A stretch of 10,811 nucleotides of DNA. Origin: an uncultured Lachnospiraceae bacterium (GTDB taxonomy: Bacteria > Bacillota > Clostridia > Lachnospirales > Anaerotignaceae). The position numbers were made by a program, and so were the translations under genes. The notes under the pieces were generated by a model. It had not been told where the DNA came from and made no database searches. It was given only the letters and a program-made list of their open reading frames with translations. Each line of letters begins with the position of its first letter. Position 1 is the stretch's first letter. Below are positions 6,157-10,811 of this stretch, piece by piece. The stretch is from NCBI GenBank assembly GCA_944384285.1, contig CALWSX010000168.1:1-10811 (forward strand). The letters run 5' to 3'.

Positions 6157-6183
6157 CTCTCCCTTAAAATTTTTGAGGGAGAG
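6157..6183 (+). repeat. Intercistronic hairpin between ptcA and aguD
   Basis: CTCTCCCTT (6157-6165) pairs with GAGGGAGAG (6175-6183), 9 pairs including one G-U, around the loop AAAATTTTT. No T-tract follows, so it is not a normal terminator on the plus strand. It may stabilise or process the ptcA message, or slow the polymerase to set expression of the transporter relative to the enzyme. Confidence 0.7.
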
Positions 6184-6210
6184 TGGCTATGCATAAATAG
6201 GGTAGAAAGT

Positions 6211-6223
6211 GGGGATCTTTATG
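6211..6223 (+). promoter_or_regulatory. Ribosome binding site deciding the aguD start
   Basis: GGGG at 6211-6214 lies 6 nt before ATG at 6221 and overlaps an in-frame GTG at 6209. The ATG start gives the N-terminus MSEKKKKF, typical of this transporter family. The GTG start would add four residues and would use the weaker AGGG at 6200-6202. Confidence 0.6.
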
Positions 6224-7582
6224 TCAGAAAAAAAGAAAAAATTTAGATTGATAGACGCAATACTTGCGGTTATCTGTATAGTTTTCGTTGCTGAAGCAGC
6301 TGCACCTGTTGCAGCTATTGGTAATTCACAGTATTTCTGGTGGATTTTCCTTATGATTACATTCTTACTTCCATATGGCCTCATTTCATCTGAATTAGGT
6401 ACTACTTATGATGGTGAAGGTGGTCTTTATGACTGGGTAAACAAAGCTTTTGGTGGAAAATGGGGTTCAAGATTATCTTGGTATTATTGGATTAACTTCC
6501 CACTTTGGATGGCATCACTCGCAGTAATTTTCCCAGATATGTTAGGATTAGTTTTCCAAACAGAAATAGGTACATTCCCAGCACTTATAATAGAACTTGC
6601 ATTTATTTGGATAGTTGTTGGTTTAAGTTTCTTCCCTGTATGTGACAGTGCTTGGATCTTAAACGGATCAGCAGTTATCAAAGTTTTACTTGCTGTTGTA
6701 GTAGGTGGTCTTGGTGTTTATGTTGCAGCAACACGTGGTGTTGCTAACGAATATACTGTAGCATCATTATTACCATCATTTGATATTAACAGTTTATCAT
6801 TTATTTCAGTTATTCTTTTTAACTTCTTAGGATTTGAGGTTGTTTGTACATTTGCAGGCGATATGGAAAATCCTAAAAAACAGATTCCACAGGCTATTGT
6901 TGTTGGTGGTATAGTAATTGCAGCTATTTATATTTTCTCAGCATTCGGTATTGGTGTTGCTATTCCTACAGAACAGATCAGCACAAGCAGTGGTCTTATC
7001 GACAGCCTTCAGTTATTAACAGGCCAGACAAACAGCATGTTTATTAATGTTATGGCAATTCTTTTCCTTATTACACTTTTCGGAAACATGATTTCATGGT
7101 CTTTAGGTGTAAACAGCGTTGCAAAATATGCTGCTGACAATGGTCATTTACCAAAAGTTTTCTCAAAAGAAAGCAAAAAGAATCAGATGCCAATCGGCCC
7201 TGCTATTATGAATGGTATTGTTGCATCAATCGTTGTTATTGCTGCACCATTTATTCCAAACCAGGATTTATTCTGGAGCTTCTTCGCTCTTAACCTTGTA
7301 ATGTTCTTACTTTCATACTTAATGGTATTCCCAGCATTCTTAAAACTTCGTAAAATCGATCCAGATGCAGAAAGACCATTCAAAGTTTCAGGCGGAAAAG
7401 GTTTCTTAACAGTATTAGCAATTGTTCCTATGATTATGATTATTATTTCTTTAATCTTTGTTGCTATTCCTTTAAGTTTTGATAGCGAAACACTTGCTGC
7501 TACATTACCAATTACAATCGGAGCTATTATATTTATCCTTATAGGTGAAATTATTATTAAAGTTTTAAAAGTTAAAAAATAA
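6221..7582 (+). CDS. aguD: APC-family agmatine/putrescine exchanger
   Basis: The 453-residue integral membrane protein has about 12 predicted helices and a short Lys-rich cytoplasmic N-terminus. It belongs to the amino acid-polyamine-organocation superfamily. 'EAAAPVAAIGNSQY' lies in helix 1, 'PYGLISSELGTTY' with 'EGGLYDWV' follows helix 2, and 'FNLLGFE'-type sequence (here 'FNFLGFEVV') sits in helix 6. The usual position of the gene between the transferase and the deiminase supports agmatine uptake coupled to putrescine export. The sequence shows the family, and the substrates are inferred from context. ATG at 6221 is preferred over GTG at 6209. It starts 83 bp after the ptcA stop, with a hairpin between them. 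It is probably co-transcribed with ptcA, as no clear promoter is seen. Other APC members (glutamate/GABA or other polyamine antiporters) cannot be excluded from sequence alone. Confidence 0.88.
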   Translation: MSEKKKKFRLIDAILAVICIVFVAEAAAPVAAIGNSQYFWWIFLMITFLLPYGLISSELGTTYDGEGGLYDWVNKAFGGKWGSRLSWYYWINFPLWMASLAVIFPDMLGLVFQTEIGTFPALIIELAFIWIVVGLSFFPVCDSAWILNGSAVIKVLLAVVVGGLGVYVAATRGVANEYTVASLLPSFDINSLSFISVILFNFLGFEVVCTFAGDMENPKKQIPQAIVVGGIVIAAIYIFSAFGIGVAIPTEQISTSSGLIDSLQLLTGQTNSMFINVMAILFLITLFGNMISWSLGVNSVAKYAADNGHLPKVFSKESKKNQMPIGPAIMNGIVASIVVIAAPFIPNQDLFWSFFALNLVMFLLSYLMVFPAFLKLRKIDPDAERPFKVSGGKGFLTVLAIVPMIMIIISLIFVAIPLSFDSETLAATLPITIGAIIFILIGEIIIKVLKVKK

Positions 7583-7597
7583 AAAAACATATACTTT

Positions 7598-7647
7598 ATC
7601 TGACAAAAATTGTACACATAATATGTATTATAAAAAAATCTGACAAA
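7598..7647. repeat. Direct repeat ATCTGACAAA, 40 bp apart
   Basis: The 10-mer occurs at 7598-7607 and 7638-7647, directly after the aguD stop and upstream of aguA. Each copy includes CTGACA, one base from a -35 hexamer, but neither has a convincing -10 at proper distance. It could be a pair of operator sites roughly on one face of the helix. Confidence 0.4.
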
Positions 7648-7692
7648 CAAATAAAATTTTTAATGGATTTAGAAAAAAATTAATAAAAGTCT

Positions 7693-7737
7693 ATAACAAT
7701 GGGAAATACTAAATACCAATAGGTATTTCCCTGTTAT
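7693..7737. repeat. Double-nested inverted repeat upstream of aguA (hairpin or operator)
   Basis: ATAACA (7693-7698) pairs with TGTTAT (7732-7737) and, after a 2-nt bulge, GGGAAATAC (7701-7709) pairs with GTATTTCCC (7723-7731), 15 pairs in all. Within the loop, AAATACC (7711-7717) can pair with GGTATTT (7722-7728) around AATA, sharing bases with the larger stem, so two folds exclude each other. No T-tract follows. TATACT at 7751-7756 lies 20 bp further on without a good -35, so the repeat may be an activator site at about -47, or a leader hairpin. Confidence 0.7.
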
Positions 7738-7750
7738 CAAATATCACAAC

Positions 7751-7767
7751 TATACTATTATTATAAA
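7751..7767 (+). promoter_or_regulatory. Possible aguA promoter -10 region lacking a -35
   Basis: TATACT (7751-7756), TATTAT (7756-7761) and TATAAA (7762-7767) are crowded before the aguA ribosome binding site, but none has a recognisable -35 at 16-18 bp. A promoter here would need an activator, for which the inverted repeat just upstream is a candidate site. If transcription starts after TATAAA, the leader would be only about 20 nt. Confidence 0.3.
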
Positions 7768-7794
7768 ACAATTTTATTCGGAGGTGCTTTTATT

Positions 7795-8889
7795 ATGGCA
7801 AAAAGAATTGATAGTACACCAAGAAAAGACGGTTTCAGAATGCCTGCTGAATGGGAACCACAAGACAGAGTATGGATGCTTTGGCCTGAAAGACCAGACA
7901 ACTGGAGAGACGGTGCTAAACCTGCTCAGAGAGCTTTTACAAATGTAGCTAAAGCAATCAGCGAATTTACACCTGTTACTGTTTGTGTTTCAAATGCTCA
8001 GTATGCTAACTGCCGTTATATGCTCCCTGAAAACATCAGAGTGGTTGAAATTTCTAACGATGATGCTTGGATCCGTGACTGTGGCCCAACATTCGTTATT
8101 AACGATAAAGGTGAAATTAGAGGTTGTGACTGGTCATTCAACGCATGGGGCGGTCTTGTAGACGGTTTATACTTCCCATGGGCAAATGATGATGCAGTTG
8201 CTCAGAAAGTTTGTGAAATCGAAGGTATTGATTCATATAGAACACCTGACTTTGTTCTTGAAGGTGGTTCAATTCACGTTGACGGTGAAGGTACAGTTCT
8301 TACAACAGAAATGTGCTTATTAAGCGAAGGCAGAAATCCTCACATGTCAAGAGAAGAAATTGAAGATATGCTTAAAGAATATTTAAATGTAGATAAAGTT
8401 CTTTGGGTAAAAGATGGTATTGACCCAGAAGAAACAAATGGTCATATTGACGACGTAGCTTGCTTCATTCGTCCAGGTGAAGTTGCTTGTATTTGGACAG
8501 AAGATGAAAATAACGTATTTTATCAGGCATGTCAGGACGCTTATAAAACATTATCAGAAGCTACTGATGCTAAAGGTAGAAAACTTAAAGTTCACAAACT
8601 TTGCATGCCAAAAGGCTATGTAACAATCAAAGGTGACTTTACAATTGACACAGTAGAAGGTACACTTCCACGTGAAGATGGTGATATTTGTATCGCTTCA
8701 TACATGAACTTCTTAATTACAAACAATGGTGTTATCGTTCCTCAGTATGGTGATGAAAACGATAAACTTGCTCTTGAACAGATTCAGGCTATGTTCCCAG
8801 ACCACAAAGTTGTTGGTGTTGACACATGGGAAGTTGTATACGGCGGCGGAAACATTCACTGTATTACACAGCAGCAGCCAAAAGCTTAA
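7795..8889 (+). CDS. aguA: Agmatine deiminase
   Basis: The 364-residue cytoplasmic enzyme hydrolyses agmatine to N-carbamoylputrescine and ammonia. It belongs to the guanidine-modifying (pentein) superfamily. All landmarks of agmatine deiminases are present: N-terminal 'MPAEWEPQDRVWMLWPERP', 'DDAWIRDCGPTF' (D95), 'LEGGSIHVDGEGT', 'ETNGHIDDVACF' (H217, D219) and the catalytic nucleophile in 'GGGNIHCITQQQP' (C356). These positions are each one less than the catalytic residues described for the enterococcal enzyme, so the protein is intact and nearly collinear. The start ATG has GGAGGTG 8 nt upstream. Unlike a compact operon it stands 212 bp after aguD, behind an unusual inverted repeat, which suggests separate tuning. 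388 bp separate it from the kinase. Codon use is that of a highly expressed gene. Putative peptidyl-arginine or arginine deiminase is ruled out by length and motif context. Confidence 0.97.
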   Translation: MAKRIDSTPRKDGFRMPAEWEPQDRVWMLWPERPDNWRDGAKPAQRAFTNVAKAISEFTPVTVCVSNAQYANCRYMLPENIRVVEISNDDAWIRDCGPTFVINDKGEIRGCDWSFNAWGGLVDGLYFPWANDDAVAQKVCEIEGIDSYRTPDFVLEGGSIHVDGEGTVLTTEMCLLSEGRNPHMSREEIEDMLKEYLNVDKVLWVKDGIDPEETNGHIDDVACFIRPGEVACIWTEDENNVFYQACQDAYKTLSEATDAKGRKLKVHKLCMPKGYVTIKGDFTIDTVEGTLPREDGDICIASYMNFLITNNGVIVPQYGDENDKLALEQIQAMFPDHKVVGVDTWEVVYGGGNIHCITQQQPKA

Positions 8890-9051
8890 TGAAAATGTGA
8901 TTATAGCTTAATTTTAGTAAAAACATTTAAATCATAATAATTTATTAATCGAAAAATAAAATATAAATCAATCAAATCAATAAAACTATCTAAATCAAAA
9001 TAAATCAATTAATCCTTATATCGTATTTGTATATAAATACAAAAATATAGT
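8890..9051. other. A/T-rich spacer after aguA with ATCAA repeats
   Basis: No gene or convincing terminator is visible here. ATCAA occurs five times in 42 bp (8967, 8971, 8976, 8994, 9004). A 7-bp hairpin TTTGTAT/ATACAAA (9026-9043) lies beyond it but has no T-tract. Lack of a terminator allows read-through from aguA into the kinase gene. Confidence 0.5.
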
Positions 9052-9080
9052 TTGCAATTTGTAGAAAGTTACACTATAAA
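9052..9080 (+). promoter_or_regulatory. Upstream tandem promoter (P1) of the carbamate kinase gene
   Basis: TTGCAA (9052-9057) and TATAAA (9075-9080) are 17 bp apart, 4/6 and 5/6 matches. It is the first of two similar promoters spaced 33 bp apart. Confidence 0.55.
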
Positions 9081-9089
9081 ACGCTTGCA
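9076..9089 (-). promoter_or_regulatory. cre-like site overlapping both kinase promoters
   Basis: Read on the minus strand, TGCAAGCGTTTTAT fits the catabolite-responsive element consensus TGNAARCGNWWWCA at all positions but the last two. It covers the -10 of P1 and most of the -35 of P2, where CcpA binding would repress both. Carbon catabolite control of agmatine catabolism is known in lactic acid bacteria. Confidence 0.42.
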
Positions 9090-9113
9090 ATAAAAAAAAG
9101 ATTATAGTATAAT
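9085..9113 (+). promoter_or_regulatory. Downstream tandem promoter (P2) of the carbamate kinase gene
   Basis: TTGCAA (9085-9090) and a perfect TATAAT (9108-9113) are separated by 17 bp. The predicted start near 9120 gives a leader of about 158 nt carrying the hairpins below. This is the best promoter inside the agmatine cluster. Confidence 0.72.
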
Positions 9114-9142
9114 TTGTCATGAATTGTTTAATAAATTCCTAT

Positions 9143-9173
9143 GCACGGGCAGTCTATAAGTGGCTGCTCGTGT
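9143..9173 (+). repeat. G+C-rich leader hairpin of the carbamate kinase gene
   Basis: CACGGGCAG (9144-9152) pairs with CTGCTCGTG (9164-9172), nine pairs including one G-U, extendable by wobble pairs at both ends, around a loop containing TATAAG. It begins about 23 nt into the predicted P2 transcript and is strikingly G+C rich for this leader. No T-tract follows, so it is not an ordinary terminator. A weaker hairpin TACAAGC/GCTTTGTA (9196-9218) follows. Confidence 0.65.
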
Positions 9174-9277
9174 TATAAATTAAAATAGAAAAAAATACAA
9201 GCATTCAAAAGCTTTGTAATTATATAAAAAATACTAAAATTTATAAAATAATTAATATTTGAACAGGAGGAAACTAA

Positions 9278-10210
9278 ATGTCAAGAATAGTAATCGCTCT
9301 CGGCGGAAACGCACTTGGAAACACACCTTATGAACAGATCGAACTTATTAAAAACACAGTAAAACCTATCGTTGACCTTATTGAAGAAGGAAACGAAGTT
9401 GTAGTAGCTCATGGTAACGGACCACAGGTTGGTATGATCAACTTAGGTATGTCTGTTGCTGCAGAAGCAGAAAAAATTAAAAGTGATATGCCATTCCCAG
9501 AATGTGGCGCTATGAGCCAGGGATATATTGGTTTCCATTTACAGAACGCTTTACACAACGAATTCAAAAAAAGAAACATGGATAAAGTTGCTGTAACATT
9601 AATTACACAGACACTCGTTGATGAAAACGATCAGGCTTTCTCACACCCAACAAAACCAATCGGTGCTTTCTATACAAAAGAACAGGCTGACAAAATTGCA
9701 GCTGAAAAAGGTTACACAATGGTAGAAGACGCTGGACGTGGATACAGACAGGTAGTTGCTTCTCCATACCCAATCGACGTTGTTGAAAAAGATATCGTTA
9801 AAGACTTAATTGAAAAAGGCCGTGTAGTTATCACAGTTGGTGGTGGCGGTATCCCAGTTATCGAAAAAGATGGCGAACTTCACGGAGTTCCAGCTGTTAT
9901 TGATAAAGACAGCGCTTCATCAAAACTTGCTGAAATCGTAGATGCAGATTACCTCTTCATCTTAACAGCTGTTGACAGAGTAGCTATCAACTTTGGTAAA
10001 CCAGATCAGAAAGAACTTGACAAAATCAGCGTAGACGAAGCAGAAAAATTATGTGGCGAAGGTCACTTTGCTCCAGGAAGCATGCTTCCAAAAGTTAAAG
10101 CTGCTATGGCATTTGCTAAATCAAAAGAAGGAAGAAAAGCTATCATTGCTTCTCTTGACAAAGCTCCTCTTGCTCTTAGAGGCGAAAGCGGTACAGAAAT
10201 TCATTTATAA
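9278..10210 (+). CDS. arcC: Carbamate kinase
   Basis: The 310-residue enzyme, the usual family length, transfers the phosphate of carbamoyl phosphate to ADP, yielding ATP, CO2 and ammonia: the energy-conserving last step of the agmatine pathway. Amino acid kinase-fold motifs are in order: 'ALGGNALG' (7-14), 'AHGNGPQVG' (44-52), 'AMSQGYIG' near 100, 'GGGGIPV' (188-194), 'PAVIDKDSASSKLAE' (about 206-220), 'FILTAVD' and 'PGSMLPKVKAA' near the C-terminus. AGGAGG lies 7 nt before the ATG. Position last in the cluster corresponds to aguC of enterococci; arcC is the general name because the protein alone does not show whether it also serves arginine deimination. No arginine deiminase or ornithine carbamoyltransferase gene is in the window, so agmatine is the likely source of substrate. 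It has its own tandem promoters and ends at a strong terminator. Confidence 0.97.
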   Translation: MSRIVIALGGNALGNTPYEQIELIKNTVKPIVDLIEEGNEVVVAHGNGPQVGMINLGMSVAAEAEKIKSDMPFPECGAMSQGYIGFHLQNALHNEFKKRNMDKVAVTLITQTLVDENDQAFSHPTKPIGAFYTKEQADKIAAEKGYTMVEDAGRGYRQVVASPYPIDVVEKDIVKDLIEKGRVVITVGGGGIPVIEKDGELHGVPAVIDKDSASSKLAEIVDADYLFILTAVDRVAINFGKPDQKELDKISVDEAEKLCGEGHFAPGSMLPKVKAAMAFAKSKEGRKAIIASLDKAPLALRGESGTEIHL

Positions 10211-10219
10211 TATAAATTT

Positions 10220-10247
10220 AAAAAAGTGGGTTTTTACCCACTTTTTT
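10220..10247 (+). terminator. Intrinsic terminator of the agmatine cluster
   Basis: An A-tract plus GTGGGT (10220-10231) pairs with ACCCAC plus a T-tract (10236-10247) around TTTT, a 12-bp stem starting 10 bp after the kinase stop codon. Confidence 0.93.
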
Positions 10248-10467
10248 GTTTGTGATATAACTATATATTTAATTTAATGTTTTTATATAATTTATATCAA
10301 AATAGTATAAACTAAAAACAAATTATAATAAGATTTTTGGATATATTGTATTTTAACAAATAATATGTAGGTAAAAATAAGTTAATTAATAAAGCCTTGC
10401 AAACTTTAATGTGTAAAACTTTGATAAAATTTATAGTTTTTTATGACTTTATGGGGTTTTAGCTATC
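10248..10467. other. A/T-rich intergenic spacer before the permease promoter
   Basis: No gene, RNA motif or strong hairpin is visible. TTGCAA at 10397-10402 recalls the kinase promoters, but the nearest -10-like sequence (TGATAA) is 19 bp away. No purine riboswitch core is recognisable. Confidence 0.4.
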
Positions 10468-10484
10468 TTAAGAAAATATTAAGA
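10468..10484. repeat. 11-bp-spaced direct repeat TTAAGA-N5-TTAAGA
   Basis: TTAAGA occurs at 10468-10473 and 10479-10484, one helical turn apart and directly upstream of a perfect -35. Direct hexamers with 5-bp gaps are the usual binding format of OmpR-family response regulators, but the A/T-rich context allows chance. Confidence 0.4.
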
Positions 10485-10490
10485 AAAATA

Positions 10491-10517
10491 TTGACAGAAG
10501 AAAAAAATTTATATACT
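10491..10517 (+). promoter_or_regulatory. Promoter of the purine permease gene
   Basis: A perfect TTGACA (10491-10496) is followed by TATACT (10512-10517) with a 15-bp spacer, which is shorter than optimal. Transcription from near 10524 leaves about 43 nt of leader, too short for a purine riboswitch. Confidence 0.55.
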
Positions 10518-10566
10518 CTGATAATGCGAAATAAGAGATTTATGGAGAAAAGGGAGGAATTTAAAA

Positions 10567-10811
10567 ATGAATGGTTTGCTTGAGAGAACGTTCCATCTTT
10601 CAAAAAATCATACTACTGCAAAAACTGAAGTTTTAGCAGGTATTACAACTTTTATGACAATGGCTTATATCCTTGCCGTTAACCCATCTGTACTTGGGGC
10701 TACAGGAATGGATAGTGGAGCTATATTTACAGCTACAGCACTTTCTTCATGTATAGCAACACTTTTAATGGCAGCTTTTTCAAATTATCCTTTTGCACTT
10801 GCACCTGGTAT
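10567..10811 (+). CDS. NCS2-family (AzgA/PbuG-like) purine permease, 3'-truncated by window end
   Basis: ATG at 10567, with GGGAGG 9 nt upstream, opens a frame that runs off the right edge after 81 full codons. The N-terminus is diagnostic of the AzgA-like branch of nucleobase:cation symporters: 'LLERTFHLSKNHTTAKTEV' leading to 'AGITTFMTMAYILAVNP', then 'ATALSSCIATLLMAAFSNYP' and 'FALAPGM' at the cut. Such permeases import hypoxanthine, guanine or adenine; members are usually 430-480 residues, so roughly a sixth is visible. It is separated from the kinase gene by a strong terminator and has its own promoter, so no functional link to agmatine metabolism is implied. Confidence 0.93.
   Translation, partial: MNGLLERTFHLSKNHTTAKTEVLAGITTFMTMAYILAVNPSVLGATGMDSGAIFTATALSSCIATLLMAAFSNYPFALAPG

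Noticed and set aside
7183..7650. A 155-codon minus-strand open frame over the 3' end of aguD
   Set aside because: It is antisense to the transporter helices, Ile-rich low-complexity sequence, and has no promoter or ribosome binding site of note.
8726..8911. A 61-codon plus-strand frame overlapping the end of aguA
   Set aside because: It overlaps the catalytic C-terminus of aguA in another frame and has no ribosome binding site.
10053..10277. A 74-codon plus-strand frame across the end of the carbamate kinase gene
   Set aside because: It is out of frame within the kinase gene and runs through the terminator; its Leu/Lys richness reflects a frame shift of the real gene.
10250..10566. Purine riboswitch before the purine permease
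   Set aside because: No paired loops or conserved junction sequence could be found, and the likely promoter leaves only about 43 nt of leader.

Overview
The window comes from a low-GC Gram-positive bacterium, most likely a member of the Clostridia. The intergenic DNA is extremely A+T rich, most genes have a strong purine-rich ribosome binding site 5-10 nt before the start codon, intrinsic terminators are compact hairpins with T-tracts, and the S1 protein at the left edge resembles the S1 half of the clostridial IspH-S1 fusions. The genus cannot be named from the sequence.

Left part (1-2828): the 3' end of an S1-domain protein gene (rpsA type), two look-alike terminator hairpins, then a well-formed promoter driving radC and, 24 bp further on, a small multi-spanning membrane protein of the DUF1624/heparan-alpha-glucosaminide N-acetyltransferase family. 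A bidirectional terminator at 2804-2828 separates this pair from the convergent gene that follows.

Central part (2827-10247): a complete agmatine deiminase cluster. A divergent seven-helix membrane protein with a C-terminal LuxR helix-turn-helix (AguR type) is followed on the plus strand by putrescine carbamoyltransferase, an APC-family exchanger, agmatine deiminase and carbamate kinase, the same order as aguBDAC of enterococci. Together they import agmatine in exchange for putrescine, deiminate it to carbamoylputrescine, phosphorolyse that to putrescine and carbamoyl phosphate, and recover ATP and ammonia from carbamoyl phosphate. The deiminase and the transferase have the motifs that separate them from arginine deiminase and ornithine carbamoyltransferase. 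The four genes are not tightly packed. Gaps of 71, 212 and 388 bp carry hairpins, inverted repeats and, before the kinase, two tandem sigma-A type promoters overlapped by a cre-like site, so each enzyme could be tuned separately.

The least explained part is the 1.13 kb between aguR and ptcA (3982-5114). It has no convincing gene but holds an orphan terminator, paired GTAA/TTAC repeats, a possible promoter, several hairpins and a 207-bp nested inverted repeat whose outer arms match almost perfectly and whose 5' arm has three competing partners. It may be a large regulatory RNA leader of the agmatine operon, an independent small RNA, or a MITE-like element.

Right edge (10248-10811): a promoter region and the first 81 codons of an NCS2-family (AzgA/PbuG-like) purine permease, cut by the window end.
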